From: Dyadobacter sp. CY261
Lineage (GTDB): Bacteria; Bacteroidota; Bacteroidia; Cytophagales; Spirosomataceae
Assembly (NCBI RefSeq): GCF_021440085.1
Contig: NZ_JAKCPW010000001.1
Span: 1,116,001-1,180,000 of the forward strand
DNA length: 64,000 bases
Direction: 5' to 3'
Numbering within the stretch: the first letter of the stretch is position 1; the number at the start of each line of letters is the position of its first letter. The position numbers and the translations under genes are program-made. The notes under the pieces are model-generated. The model was not told the origin of the DNA. It saw only the letters and a list, made by a program, of their open reading frames with translations, and did not search any database. Positions 19,461 through 29,043 of this stretch are shown piece after piece.

Positions 19461-20903
19461 ATGAAAAAGTACCTCATTGCAGTCCTTTCTTTGCTGACTC
19501 TGTCTTGCGAAGAGCAGCTCGACCTGGGTCCGGTTGCGAACCTGACCGATGTGACCTTCTTTAAAACCGCCGAAGATGCCGAAGCGGCCTTGGGTGCGGC
19601 TTATGCAGTGATGAACGCACCGATCGATCAAAGTCTTGATATGACCTCGACCGATGACGCCATTCCATTTTTGACCGGGGCGGCTGACAGGCCCTTGTTG
19701 TGGCGCTATAACCTGGTGTCCACCAACACGATCATTAGTTCATTTGCGCCTGCTTATATCGCTATTAACCGGTCCAATATTGTGATAAACCGCTTGAAGG
19801 ACATCCCTATGGACGAGGGATTGAAAAGCCGTTATATCGCTGAGGCGAAGGTTTTGCGGGCATTACACTATTTCAACCTCGTGCGACTATACGGAGATGT
19901 TCCTCTGGTCACCAGCGAAACCGTTTCTCTTGACGGACTTAATGTAGAACGGGATCCCATGGAGAAGGTTTACGAGCAAATAGAAGCTGACTTAAAAGAA
20001 GCGGAGGCTGTGCTGCCAAAGACCTATCCTGTGTCCGAATCGGGGAGGATGACGCAAGGGGCTGCCAAGGGAATGCTGGCAAAGGTGTACCTGACCCGCG
20101 CCGGATCGACCAATGGTTCTCCTTATTGGGCGCAAGCAGTTGCAAAAGCAAAAGAAGTAATCGACTCAGGTGTATATGATTTGTATGAAAATTTTAGTGA
20201 TGCTTTTGCTTTAACCGCACGTGGCGGAAAGGAAAATATCATCGAAATACAATATCTCACCGATATAAGAGGGCACAACCTAGGCAGGGGATTTGGTGTG
20301 CGGTCGGCACCCATTTACCCGGGCGGTGGGGCTGGTATTGCGCGGCCCACGGCCAGCCTTTTCAACGCCTATTCTGCCGCAGACAAGCGCAAAGCCGTCA
20401 CTTTCCTTACATCGTTTGTATTCAATGGAGCGACGACAAACCTCTCGATTGATAACCCAGACCCCACAAAGGCTGTTGCTTTTCAAAAATTGTGGGACAA
20501 AACAGCGAAGACCAATCCGGGAGAGGGTACCAGTGTCCCTATTCTCCGTTATGCGGACGTGTTACTGATGTATGCAGAAGCCCTCAATGAAGTCAGTAGT
20601 GCCCCGACACCCGAGGCATATGCGGCATTAAACAAAGTGAGACAGCGCGCAGGGCTGGATAAGTTGACCGGCCTGACCTACCAGGCATTCAAAGAAGCGG
20701 TGTGGCTCGAACGCAGATTAGAACTGGTTTTTGAAGGCAGCCGGCGATTTGATCTGGTGCGTACCGGACGGCTGCTGGACGCCGTTAAAGCTGAAACCAG
20801 CTTTGGCCGCAATCCTACGATCCAGCCATTCCATGTATTGTTGCCGATTCCCCAAAGTGATCGGGATTCCAATCCAAAACTGACCCAAAATCCGGGATAC
20901 TGA
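19461..20903 (+). CDS. SusD/RagB-family lipoprotein
   Basis: A 480-residue surface lipoprotein, partner of the SusC at 16029. The short signal MKKYLIAVLSLLTLSC gives a lipobox Cys at residue 16, followed by EEQLDLGPVANLTD. Family features include YIAEAKVLRALHYFNLVRLYG, LRYADVLLMYAEALNE, ERRLELVFEGSRRFDLVRTG and LTQNPGY at the end. It is shorter than the other two SusD proteins of the window (592 and 597 residues), which suggests a smaller or different ligand. Confidence 0.95.
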   Translation: MKKYLIAVLSLLTLSCEEQLDLGPVANLTDVTFFKTAEDAEAALGAAYAVMNAPIDQSLDMTSTDDAIPFLTGAADRPLLWRYNLVSTNTIISSFAPAYIAINRSNIVINRLKDIPMDEGLKSRYIAEAKVLRALHYFNLVRLYGDVPLVTSETVSLDGLNVERDPMEKVYEQIEADLKEAEAVLPKTYPVSESGRMTQGAAKGMLAKVYLTRAGSTNGSPYWAQAVAKAKEVIDSGVYDLYENFSDAFALTARGGKENIIEIQYLTDIRGHNLGRGFGVRSAPIYPGGGAGIARPTASLFNAYSAADKRKAVTFLTSFVFNGATTNLSIDNPDPTKAVAFQKLWDKTAKTNPGEGTSVPILRYADVLLMYAEALNEVSSAPTPEAYAALNKVRQRAGLDKLTGLTYQAFKEAVWLERRLELVFEGSRRFDLVRTGRLLDAVKAETSFGRNPTIQPFHVLLPIPQSDRDSNPKLTQNPGY

Positions 20904-20940
20904 AATCATTAATTATACGAACTGAAAGAGCTCAACGGAC

Positions 20941-20960
20941 GATGGCTGCTGGCAGCCATC
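20941..20960 (+). promoter_or_regulatory. 20-bp perfect palindrome before the Tat-exported protein gene
   Basis: gatggctgctggcagccatc is self-complementary except for its central two bases. It lies between the SusD stop (20903) and the next ATG (20984). It may be an RNA hairpin that tunes expression between the SusCD part and the enzyme part, or a dimer-binding operator. No T-run follows. Confidence 0.45.
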
Positions 20961-20983
20961 TCCTTAAAATACAAGAAATTCAT

Positions 20984-22255
20984 ATGAATCGCAGACATTT
21001 TATCAATCAGGCCGGTTTGCTTGCAGCTGGCTCAATGCTTACTCCATTGCTTGCCAAGGCCGCCCGGAAAGCCAATCCAACTATTTTGCTGGTATCAGGC
21101 TGGCAGGATGTGAACATCGGTGATATTGGTCATACGCCAGGGCTGCTGCATGTATTGGAGACTTATATGCCGCAGTCAACGATTATACTTTGGAAAAGAA
21201 GCAATGGAGCAGAAGTCAAGAAACTGCTTAACGACAATTTTCCAAAGGTGAAAATCATTTATGGTGGCGTCACAAAGGAAAAAGATGTGGAGAACCCCGA
21301 AATTACCGAGGCATTTGCGAAGGCAGACGTGATGATCCACGGCTCGGGCCCGCTGCTGGTGGGGGCCGATAACCTGGCGAGCTGGATGAAGCATACCAGC
21401 AAGCCTTTCGGTATTTATGGGGCCACGCTCGAAAATCCGAGCCCTTACCATCAGGAAATTTTAAAGAAAGCCTCCTTCATCTTTACACGGGAAACCAAGT
21501 CTATCGACCATTTGAAAAAGGTAGGAATTGAAGGCGAACACGTGAAGTTTGCCCCGGATGCGACGTTTTTTATCCATATCCGGAATGACCAGAAAGCTGC
21601 TGCTTTCTTAAAGGAAAATGGATTGGAGGACAGAAAGTTTATCTGCGCCGTGCCGCGCCTGCGTTATACGCCATATCATAAGTTCAATGCGAACAACAAT
21701 GGGTGGAGCGCCGAAAAGATTAAGCAGGTAGAAGAGACCAACGAAAAGTACAAGGAAATAGATCATGCCAAGCTTCGGCAAGCCATGATTGCCTGGGTGC
21801 GTGAGACGGGCAATAAGGTGCTGGTCTGTCCTGAAATGACCTACGAGGTAGAAATTATGGATGAGCTGCTCATCGACCCGCTGCCTGCTGACGTCAAGCC
21901 GTTTGTGGTGAAACGTGGATACTGGCTACCTGATGAGGCAGCATCGGTTTATGCCAAAGCGCATACCGTGCTGAGCCTGGAATGCCATTCACCGATTATT
22001 GCCGCCGCAAATGGTACACCATGCTTTTACCTGCGTCAACCCGAAGACACGATCAAGGGCCAGATGTATTATGATCTGGGCTTTGATGACTGGGTTTTTG
22101 AAATAGACGACACCACAGCAGAGCAGGTGACCCAGCGATTGCGGGGAGTTTGGAAGGACTATGGCAAGGCAAAAGCCCAACTCAAAAAAAATATGGATAA
22201 GGTTGCAGGTATTTATCAGGACCGCACCAGGCTTGTAGCAAAAGTGACGGGATGA
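20984..22255 (+). CDS. Tat-exported polysaccharide pyruvyl transferase family protein
   Basis: 423 residues from the ATG at 20984. An upstream in-frame start at 20942 would overlap the palindrome and hide the signal. The N-terminus MNRRHFINQAGLLAAGSML is a twin-arginine signal, so the folded protein should go to the periplasm. The body matches the PS_pyruv_trans fold (PF04230): GDIGHTPGLLHVLE, DVMIHGSGPLLV, FIFTRETKSIDHL, and a C-terminal ECHSPIIAAANGTPCFY. A cytosolic PEP-using pyruvyltransferase would not be expected outside the inner membrane, so the real activity is open. A paralogue is at 38936. The MFS gene start overlaps its stop. Confidence 0.85.
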   Translation: MNRRHFINQAGLLAAGSMLTPLLAKAARKANPTILLVSGWQDVNIGDIGHTPGLLHVLETYMPQSTIILWKRSNGAEVKKLLNDNFPKVKIIYGGVTKEKDVENPEITEAFAKADVMIHGSGPLLVGADNLASWMKHTSKPFGIYGATLENPSPYHQEILKKASFIFTRETKSIDHLKKVGIEGEHVKFAPDATFFIHIRNDQKAAAFLKENGLEDRKFICAVPRLRYTPYHKFNANNNGWSAEKIKQVEETNEKYKEIDHAKLRQAMIAWVRETGNKVLVCPEMTYEVEIMDELLIDPLPADVKPFVVKRGYWLPDEAASVYAKAHTVLSLECHSPIIAAANGTPCFYLRQPEDTIKGQMYYDLGFDDWVFEIDDTTAEQVTQRLRGVWKDYGKAKAQLKKNMDKVAGIYQDRTRLVAKVTG

Positions 22256-23481
22256 TGCCTAAAACGAATTTACAACACCTTTTCAGCGTGCCGGTTATCG
22301 TGGCTGCGCTGGGTTATTTTGTCGATATTTATGATCTATTACTTTTTGGTATTGTAAGGATTCCGAGTCTGAACGACCTTGGGTTAAGTAAATCCGAGGT
22401 CTCAGAGGTAGGGGCAGCAATCCTGAACTGGCAGATGACGGGCCTGCTGCTCGGAGGCATTCTTTGGGGAGTCTTGGGTGATAAAAAAGGCCGCCTGACC
22501 GTGCTGTTTGGTTCTATCCTGACTTACTCGCTGGCCAATATCGCATGCGGATTTGTCCAGGGCCCTGTTGCGTATAAACTCCTGCGTTTTATTGCCGGTA
22601 TTGGCCTGGCAGGAGAACTAGGCGCGGGCATTACGCTGGTTTCGGAAATTCTACCCAGCAAACTGCGCGCCATTGGCACATCACTGGTAGCAGGCATTGG
22701 CTTGCTTGGAGCTGTATTTGCCTACTTTACGGCCGAATGGTTTGATTGGCGCACGGCGTACCTGGTTGGAGGCGGGATGGGTATTGGCCTGCTACTTTTA
22801 CGGGTAGGTGTATTTGAATCAGGTGTTTTTCAGAATCTGAAAGAACATCAGCATATCCGGAAAGGCAATTTTTTCTCCTTGTTTACCAATGCGGATCGGC
22901 TTGGACGCTATCTGCGATGTATTGGAATAGGACTGCCTACCTGGTTTGTGATAGGCATTCTGGCCACTTTCAGCAATGAATTTGGTGACGCTCTTGGCAT
23001 TCAGCCAGCCATCCAGCCCGGACTTTCGATCATGTGGTGCTACGTTGGTCTGTCGGCCGGCGATATTGCGAGCGGGTTCATCAGCCAGTGGCTCGGTTCG
23101 CGGCGAAAGGCCGTATTGCTACTGATGCTGTTGACCCTTTTTGCGAGTGCATTTTATTTATTCGGTGGCTTGCAAACTGTTAACATGCATTACGGAACGA
23201 TGTTGCTTCTGGGTTTTGGAATTGGCTATTGGGCCATGTTTGTAACCATCGGGGCCGAGCAGTTCGGTACTAACCTGAGAGCGACCGCGGCTACGACGAT
23301 CCCCAACATGGTCAGGGGAATGGTTGTTCTGATGACCACTTCCTTTGGATTCTTTAAAGGCCTTTTTTCCGTAACGGGAGCAGGCGCAGCGGTGGGCGTA
23401 ATCTGTTTTGTCATCGGGATATATTCTGTGCTCAGCAGTCGCGAGACGCATGGAAAAGACCTGGATTTTTTTGAATACTAG
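22252..23481 (+). CDS. MFS transporter
   Basis: A 409-residue major facilitator with about 12 hydrophobic segments. The signature between helices 2 and 3 is seen in GVLGDKKGRLTVLFGS, and IAGIGLAGELGAGITLVSE resembles the sugar/acid symporter subgroup. The ATG overlaps the preceding stop (ATGATG), so it is translationally coupled to the Tat-exported protein. It probably carries the product released in the periplasm into the cytoplasm. It ends the ECF-FecR-SusCD operon that begins at 14170. Confidence 0.88.
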   Translation: MMPKTNLQHLFSVPVIVAALGYFVDIYDLLLFGIVRIPSLNDLGLSKSEVSEVGAAILNWQMTGLLLGGILWGVLGDKKGRLTVLFGSILTYSLANIACGFVQGPVAYKLLRFIAGIGLAGELGAGITLVSEILPSKLRAIGTSLVAGIGLLGAVFAYFTAEWFDWRTAYLVGGGMGIGLLLLRVGVFESGVFQNLKEHQHIRKGNFFSLFTNADRLGRYLRCIGIGLPTWFVIGILATFSNEFGDALGIQPAIQPGLSIMWCYVGLSAGDIASGFISQWLGSRRKAVLLLMLLTLFASAFYLFGGLQTVNMHYGTMLLLGFGIGYWAMFVTIGAEQFGTNLRATAATTIPNMVRGMVVLMTTSFGFFKGLFSVTGAGAAVGVICFVIGIYSVLSSRETHGKDLDFFEY

Positions 23482-23846
23482 CATTGGGCGTTGAGGTGAA
23501 AGTCACGTCTCTATCCGTCAATCATGTCATCTTCTTTTACGCATGGCCGGCTTAGTGTAAGCCGGCCTGCGGTGTTTGCGTCCCCGGCTGATTTGCCGGT
23601 AATTTCCAACTGCAGCTGTTAGATCACCTGGCGGGCAGGTGCTGATCATGGACGTTTAAAAAATATCAACGCAGCAGACGGGAAAAATGCCTGAATGGCC
23701 CGTTTAAGGGGAAAAATGCAATAATACATCCGCCGTGCTCTGGCCAAGCACGAACAATTTGAAAGGGACATAAGTGTTTTGCCTTCGCCAAACGTCTCTG
23801 TTTAAAGCACTCAAAAAGTCTCTTATCAACTTCTCACTGCACAGGT
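23482..23846 (+). other. Intergenic stretch with a perfect 10-bp hairpin
   Basis: No gene is seen in these 365 bases. They hold a perfect inverted repeat, ggccggctta / taagccggcc (23545-23567), with a 3-base loop, about 65 bases after the MFS stop. It has no T-run on the + side, so it is either a non-canonical terminator or a structured element. The rest probably carries the promoter of the ECF sigma gene at 23847. Confidence 0.6.
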
Positions 23847-24533
23847 ATGGGTCAGGTTAAACAGTTGTATTTTCAACCGGGAGGCGAGCCGCCTGCCGGG
23901 CCGGTGGCCATGGATGATGACAGCAAGAAAGAGCTTGCTTCCAGGAACTCGGATCCGGAACTATTGATCAGGCGCGCGTTTGCCGGCGACCAGGCCCTTG
24001 GTATGTCGATTCTGTTTCAGCAATATTATCAGCCCCTTTGCAGCCACGCCGTCAGGTTTGTTTCATCAAAGCAAATCGCCGAAGATATCGTTTCAGACCT
24101 TTTCTACGAATTTCACTCCCGACAACTGTTTCAGACTATCGAAGTTTCGTATCGCGCATTTCTGTACACTGCCGTACGCAACCGGGCTTTTGATTACGTA
24201 CGACAGGAAATGGGACGAAGCGCTTCGCTGGACCGCGCGGAATGGCTACCCATGCGTGCCGACCAGCAGCCCGACACGATTGCCCAGTATGAAGAATTGT
24301 ACCACGATGTAGAGAAGGCGATCCATGCCATGCCGGTCAAACGCAGACAGGTTTATCTGATGCACCGGTTCGAAGGCAAAAGGTATGCGGAGATTGCCGC
24401 AGAGCTGAACTTGTCGACCAGGACTGTCGAAGTACACATGTACCGTGCGATTCACCACGTCCGCGAATGGGTGAAAAGAAGGTGGCCGTTATTGGTAATC
24501 TTCCTGGCCTGGCAGGCATTGGGTGGCTTCTGA
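23847..24533 (+). CDS. ECF-type RNA polymerase sigma factor
   Basis: A 228-residue ECF sigma factor. Region 2 is around QIAEDIVSDLFYEFHSRQ and region 4 around KRRQVYLMHRFEGKRYAEI and NLSTRTVEVHMYRAIHHV. An in-frame ATG at the MDDDSKK position is an alternative start. The FecR gene starts 16 bases after its stop. It heads what appears to be a ten-gene operon ending at 40234: FecR, SusC, SusD, GH38-like, ROK, EamA, SIS, GH38-like and the Tat-exported protein. Confidence 0.93.
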   Translation: MGQVKQLYFQPGGEPPAGPVAMDDDSKKELASRNSDPELLIRRAFAGDQALGMSILFQQYYQPLCSHAVRFVSSKQIAEDIVSDLFYEFHSRQLFQTIEVSYRAFLYTAVRNRAFDYVRQEMGRSASLDRAEWLPMRADQQPDTIAQYEELYHDVEKAIHAMPVKRRQVYLMHRFEGKRYAEIAAELNLSTRTVEVHMYRAIHHVREWVKRRWPLLVIFLAWQALGGF

Positions 24534-24549
24534 CATAAATCAACAAACC

Positions 24550-25560
24550 ATGAAAACACAAATCACACAGGAATTGCTGTTCAGCTATTTTTCCGGACAG
24601 GTTTCACCAATTCAACGACAGATCGTCGACCAATGGGCAAAGGACCCCGAGCACCGGGAGCAGTTCTACGAATGGCTGCACGCCTGGGAAAGCTATCAGC
24701 CCCAATACCTCACCGATGTGGAACAGGCGATGGCGCGTCACGCCCAGCGTATGTCCGAAGCGATGGCGCCCGGGCGCGGCGTCTTACGCGCAAGAAGCAG
24801 CTCGCCGACAAGGATTTTCTCGCAATTACCCTGGAAAGCCGCCGCCGCAATTGTTTTAATGACGCTACTGGCATGGCAGTCGCGAAACAGGATCCTTAAC
24901 AAAACTTATCACACACATTATGGCGAAACACGGCAGGTTGCCTTGCCGGATGGTAGCTCCGTTACATTAAATGCTAACTCGTCGATTGCAGTCCCGCGGT
25001 TTGGGTTTATTGCCGCCCGGCGTGAGGTCATACTGCATGGCGAAGCGGTTTTTTCTGTCAAGCACACCTGGGATCACAAACCCTTTGTGGTCAAGACGGA
25101 TCAAAACTTTGAGGTGCTTGTGCTCGGGACGGAGTTCGCCGTTTACAACCGGGGCGTCGGTGGAAAAGTGGTCTTGAACCGGGGCAAGGTCCAGCTTCGC
25201 TACAAAGAGGGGCCTACCTCCAAAGCAATCATGATGAAGCCTGGTGAACTGGTGAAATTCGACAGCCGCGGTAGCGCCCTGTTACAAAAGGTTCGTAACC
25301 CGGAAAGTCTGTCGGCCTGGCGCGACAACCGGTTTGTTTTTGAGAACACCAGCCTTACGGAGATTTCACTGCTTTTTAAGGATACCTACGGACTCGACCT
25401 GGTAATCCCTGACCCAGAACTGGGCAAGTGGACCGTATCAGGATCATTTACCGCTCACAATGCGGATGAACTGCTGGAAATCCTCATGGATGCATCATCG
25501 CTGACCTATATCCGCTCGGGCAACCGCATTCAGGTTAATTCTCCCACTTACTCCTATTAA
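24550..25560 (+). CDS. FecR-type anti-sigma factor
   Basis: 336 residues from the ATG at 24550. A TTG at 24523 is open but overlaps the sigma gene. A cytoplasmic N-part is followed by one membrane segment (AAAIVLMTLLAWQSRN), the FecR domain (VALPDGSSVTLNANSSIAVP, PFVVKTDQNFEVLVLGTEFA) and a C-terminal DUF4974-like part (FVFENTSLTEISLLFKDTYG). It is expected to control the sigma factor at 23847 and to be contacted by the SusC at 25573. Confidence 0.92.
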   Translation: MKTQITQELLFSYFSGQVSPIQRQIVDQWAKDPEHREQFYEWLHAWESYQPQYLTDVEQAMARHAQRMSEAMAPGRGVLRARSSSPTRIFSQLPWKAAAAIVLMTLLAWQSRNRILNKTYHTHYGETRQVALPDGSSVTLNANSSIAVPRFGFIAARREVILHGEAVFSVKHTWDHKPFVVKTDQNFEVLVLGTEFAVYNRGVGGKVVLNRGKVQLRYKEGPTSKAIMMKPGELVKFDSRGSALLQKVRNPESLSAWRDNRFVFENTSLTEISLLFKDTYGLDLVIPDPELGKWTVSGSFTAHNADELLEILMDASSLTYIRSGNRIQVNSPTYSY

Positions 25561-25572
25561 ACACCAAGTATT

Positions 25573-28500
25573 ATGAAAAGTCGACTACCAATGCTTCTCT
25601 TCGCGCTCTTGTCGTGTGTCGTGCCTGCGGCTATGGCCCAGGGCCTTGCGTTTGTCCAGACCACCGCAAAGCAGCCAGACATTTCCAAACCGGCGGAGAA
25701 ACCGCTCAAAGATTTGATCCAATCCCTCAAAGAACACTATAAAACAGACATCATTTTCCTGGATCAGCTTGTTGAAGGCCGTACCGCACCTGCCCAGGCA
25801 GTGGAATGGAGCGCATCGCTGGAAAACAATCTGAACCGGATCCTAAAACCATTTGGCCTGGAACCCAAAAAAACGCGCAATGGCGGCTACATTATTACAA
25901 AGAAAAAATTCGTCAAAGAGATCAGCTACCAGGTCCAACGCCTTACTCAGCCCAATGCGTCGGTATCGATAGCCCGGCAGCAGTCGTACGTGTTGAAGCA
26001 AGATCCGCTTGCCAGCGTTCAGGTTCGACAGATGATGGTCCGGGGTAGGGTGGCCGATGCCGAAAAGAATGAGTCGCTGCCAGGCGTCAGTGTAGTGATC
26101 AAGGGCTCACAGCAGGGAACCATCACCGATACGGAAGGCAACTACGCTCTGGAAGTTCCCTTAGGCACCGAGACACTCGTGTTTAGCTTCGTTGGGTATA
26201 TCGCGCAAGAAATTGAGATCAACAAACGTACACAGCTGGACGTTAGTTTAAAGGTCGACCAGAAATCGCTCGAAGAAGTGCTGGTGGTTGGTTACGGCAC
26301 CCAGGAACGGGCCACCATCACGGGTTCTATCGTTTCAGTGAAAGGTTCAGAAATCGTGAAAACGCCCGCTGTCAATGTCAGTAATGCGCTGGTGGGAAGA
26401 TTACCGGGCGTCACTGCTGTGCAGCGTAGCGGAGAACCAGGCAGGGACGGTTCGGAAATCAGGATACGCGGCACCAATTCGCTCGGAAACAATAACCCGC
26501 TGGTCATTGTCGACGGCATACCTGGCCGTTCTCTGGACCGGATTGACCCCAACACCATTGAAAGTCTGACGGTCTTAAAAGACGCCTCGGCAGCGATATA
26601 TGGATCACAGGCAGCGAATGGCGTGATTTTGATTACTACCAAACGGGGGAAAGTCGGTAAGCCTGAAATCAGTTTCAATTACAGCGATGGATTTAACCAG
26701 CCTACAAGACTACCAAAAATGGCCAGTTCGAGTGAGTATGCTACGATGCTCAACGAAATAGACGTTTACAACAACCGTCAGCAGCGGTACAGTGCTGATG
26801 AAATCCAGAAATTCAGGGATGGTTCCGACCCGTGGGGACATCCGAATACCGATTGGTTTAAAGCAGTATTAAAACCTCGTTCAAGGCAAAACAACCTCAA
26901 TGCGACCGTGACAGGAGGCACCGAAAAGATTCGTTATTTCATGAACCTCGGGTCTAAATTTCAGGACGGTTACTATTATAAAAGCTCAACCAAATACAGG
27001 CAATTCGATTTTCGAAGTAACATCGACGGCACTATTTCCGATCACATCAGCGTGCGATTTGACGTGTCGGGCCGGATCGAAAACCGAAATTTGCCCACGC
27101 AGGGGAGTGGTAATATTTTCTCCGGATTGATGCGCTCTGATCCAGGGAAACATGCTTATTGGCCAGACGGTACACCCGGCCCCGACGTGGAGCAGGGCAA
27201 TAACCCGGCCGTTACCAGCACCGATGCTACCGGCTATGACAGGGACAAGCAGTATGTTTTTAACAGTAACCTGCGGGTTGACGTCAAGATCCCGTTCGTT
27301 ACCGGCCTGGCATTCAGCGGGAACGCCAGTTTTGATAAGACCTTCCGCTTTCGCAAAAACTGGCAAACACCCTGGTACTTGTATTCGTGGGATGGAAGTA
27401 CCTACGATGCTAATGGCAAGCCGCTGCTGGTCAGGGGAAAGAAAGGTTTTGACGACCCGCGGCTGCAACAATGGGCTGAGGATAACCAGAATGTGCTGCT
27501 CAACGGTATTTTGACCTATGGAAAAAATATTGGAAAACACGCCATTAAGGTCATGGCGGGGATCGAATCGCGGGAAGGGCAGGGTAACAGCTTCTCTGCA
27601 TTCAGACGCTATTTTGTCTCTACCAGTCTGGATCAGCTCTTCGCCGGCGGAGATATCAACAAGGATAATACCGGCTCCGCCTACGAGAACGCTCGTCTGA
27701 ACTATTTCGGAAGAGTTAATTACAACCTTTCCGAAAAGCTGCTGCTGGAATTTGTCTGGCGATACGATGGATCATATATTTTTCCGAAAAGTGGCAGATA
27801 TGGCTTCTTTCCCGGAATATCAGCAGGTTACCGTCTATCCGAGGAGCCATTCTGGAAAAACAACGTATCGTGGGCTAACGATCTGAAAGTAAGGGCCTCC
27901 TGGGGCCAGACCGGCAATGACCGCATAGACGAGTGGCAGTACCTGTCCTCATACGGCTACAATTCCACCACCTACGTGCTTGGCGTCACGCAGGAAAATA
28001 AGTTGCTCCGTGAAACCCGGATCCCCAATGAAAACGTCACCTGGGAAGTTGCCAATCAGGCTAATATCGGATTTGAGGCCGGCATGTTCAAAAACAAGCT
28101 TTACGTCGAATTTGACTACTTCAATAACAAACGCTCGCAGATCCTGTGGCAGCGCAATGCCTCCGTTCCCTCATCCACCGGCCTGACCTTGCCACGGGAA
28201 AACATTGGAAAGGTCAGCAATTCCGGATTTGAGTTCAATGTTGGTTACCGAAGCCAGATTCAGAAATTCAAATACAATGTGTCTTTTAATGGAAGCTATT
28301 CCAGAAACAAGATCACTTTTTGGGATGAATCTCCCGGACGGCCCGAGTGGCAGCAGTCCACCGGAAAGCCGATCCCGAGCAATCCTGCTTTCCCCGACAA
28401 TGACCTTTATTATCAAGCCATCGGCATATTCAAAAATCAGGCAGGAGTGGACGCTTACCCGCACTGGACGGGGGCCAGGCCTGGTGATGTGATTTTCAAA

Positions 28501-29031
28501 GACGTAAACGATGACGGGGTAATCAACGGCAATGACCGTGTGAGACATGATAAGACTAATATTCCAAGATTTACTGCAGGCACCAACCTGGACCTTTCCT
28601 ACGGTCCTTTTGACCTGACCATTTTAATCCAGGGCGCCACTGGGGCTATCCGTTATATTGATACTTATTCTGGCGATAGTGGAAACTTTTTACAGGATTT
28701 TTACAACAACCGCTGGACTGAGGCCAACCCTGATTCAAAAGAGCCGCGTGCATTTAATCGCTCTCAGGAATACTGGCGTACCCAGGGTAACACGCAATTT
28801 ATCAGAAACACCGACTATGTGCGGCTTAAAACCGTGCAGCTGGCCTACAATGTCCCGTCCAGGCTGTTGAACAAGGTGCGGATGAGTTCGCTGAGATTTT
28901 TCGTCAGCGGCTATAACCTGCTGACTTACTCACCGGATCTGAGAGATTTCGATCCCGAATCGGATAACAGCACAGGTTCCAGCTATCCGGTTCAGCGTGT
29001 ATTGAATGGTGGTGTTTCCTTCACATTTTAA
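25573..29031 (+). CDS. SusC-like TonB-dependent transducer with STN-like domain
   Basis: 1152 residues. The signal peptide ends near VPAAMAQG. An STN-like region follows (PLKDLIQSLKEHYKTDIIF to GGYIITKK, about residues 45-115), then a linker, the carboxypeptidase-regulatory-like domain (LPGVSVVIKGSQQGTITDTE), TonB-box EEVLVVGYGT, plug (IRIRGTNSLGNNNPLVIVDG) and barrel ending GGVSFTF. The extended N-terminus and the upstream ECF/FecR genes indicate a signalling receptor. SusD starts 12 bases downstream. Confidence 0.95.
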   Translation: MKSRLPMLLFALLSCVVPAAMAQGLAFVQTTAKQPDISKPAEKPLKDLIQSLKEHYKTDIIFLDQLVEGRTAPAQAVEWSASLENNLNRILKPFGLEPKKTRNGGYIITKKKFVKEISYQVQRLTQPNASVSIARQQSYVLKQDPLASVQVRQMMVRGRVADAEKNESLPGVSVVIKGSQQGTITDTEGNYALEVPLGTETLVFSFVGYIAQEIEINKRTQLDVSLKVDQKSLEEVLVVGYGTQERATITGSIVSVKGSEIVKTPAVNVSNALVGRLPGVTAVQRSGEPGRDGSEIRIRGTNSLGNNNPLVIVDGIPGRSLDRIDPNTIESLTVLKDASAAIYGSQAANGVILITTKRGKVGKPEISFNYSDGFNQPTRLPKMASSSEYATMLNEIDVYNNRQQRYSADEIQKFRDGSDPWGHPNTDWFKAVLKPRSRQNNLNATVTGGTEKIRYFMNLGSKFQDGYYYKSSTKYRQFDFRSNIDGTISDHISVRFDVSGRIENRNLPTQGSGNIFSGLMRSDPGKHAYWPDGTPGPDVEQGNNPAVTSTDATGYDRDKQYVFNSNLRVDVKIPFVTGLAFSGNASFDKTFRFRKNWQTPWYLYSWDGSTYDANGKPLLVRGKKGFDDPRLQQWAEDNQNVLLNGILTYGKNIGKHAIKVMAGIESREGQGNSFSAFRRYFVSTSLDQLFAGGDINKDNTGSAYENARLNYFGRVNYNLSEKLLLEFVWRYDGSYIFPKSGRYGFFPGISAGYRLSEEPFWKNNVSWANDLKVRASWGQTGNDRIDEWQYLSSYGYNSTTYVLGVTQENKLLRETRIPNENVTWEVANQANIGFEAGMFKNKLYVEFDYFNNKRSQILWQRNASVPSSTGLTLPRENIGKVSNSGFEFNVGYRSQIQKFKYNVSFNGSYSRNKITFWDESPGRPEWQQSTGKPIPSNPAFPDNDLYYQAIGIFKNQAGVDAYPHWTGARPGDVIFKDVNDDGVINGNDRVRHDKTNIPRFTAGTNLDLSYGPFDLTILIQGATGAIRYIDTYSGDSGNFLQDFYNNRWTEANPDSKEPRAFNRSQEYWRTQGNTQFIRNTDYVRLKTVQLAYNVPSRLLNKVRMSSLRFFVSGYNLLTYSPDLRDFDPESDNSTGSSYPVQRVLNGGVSFTF

Positions 29032-29043
29032 TGGTCCCAGAAC

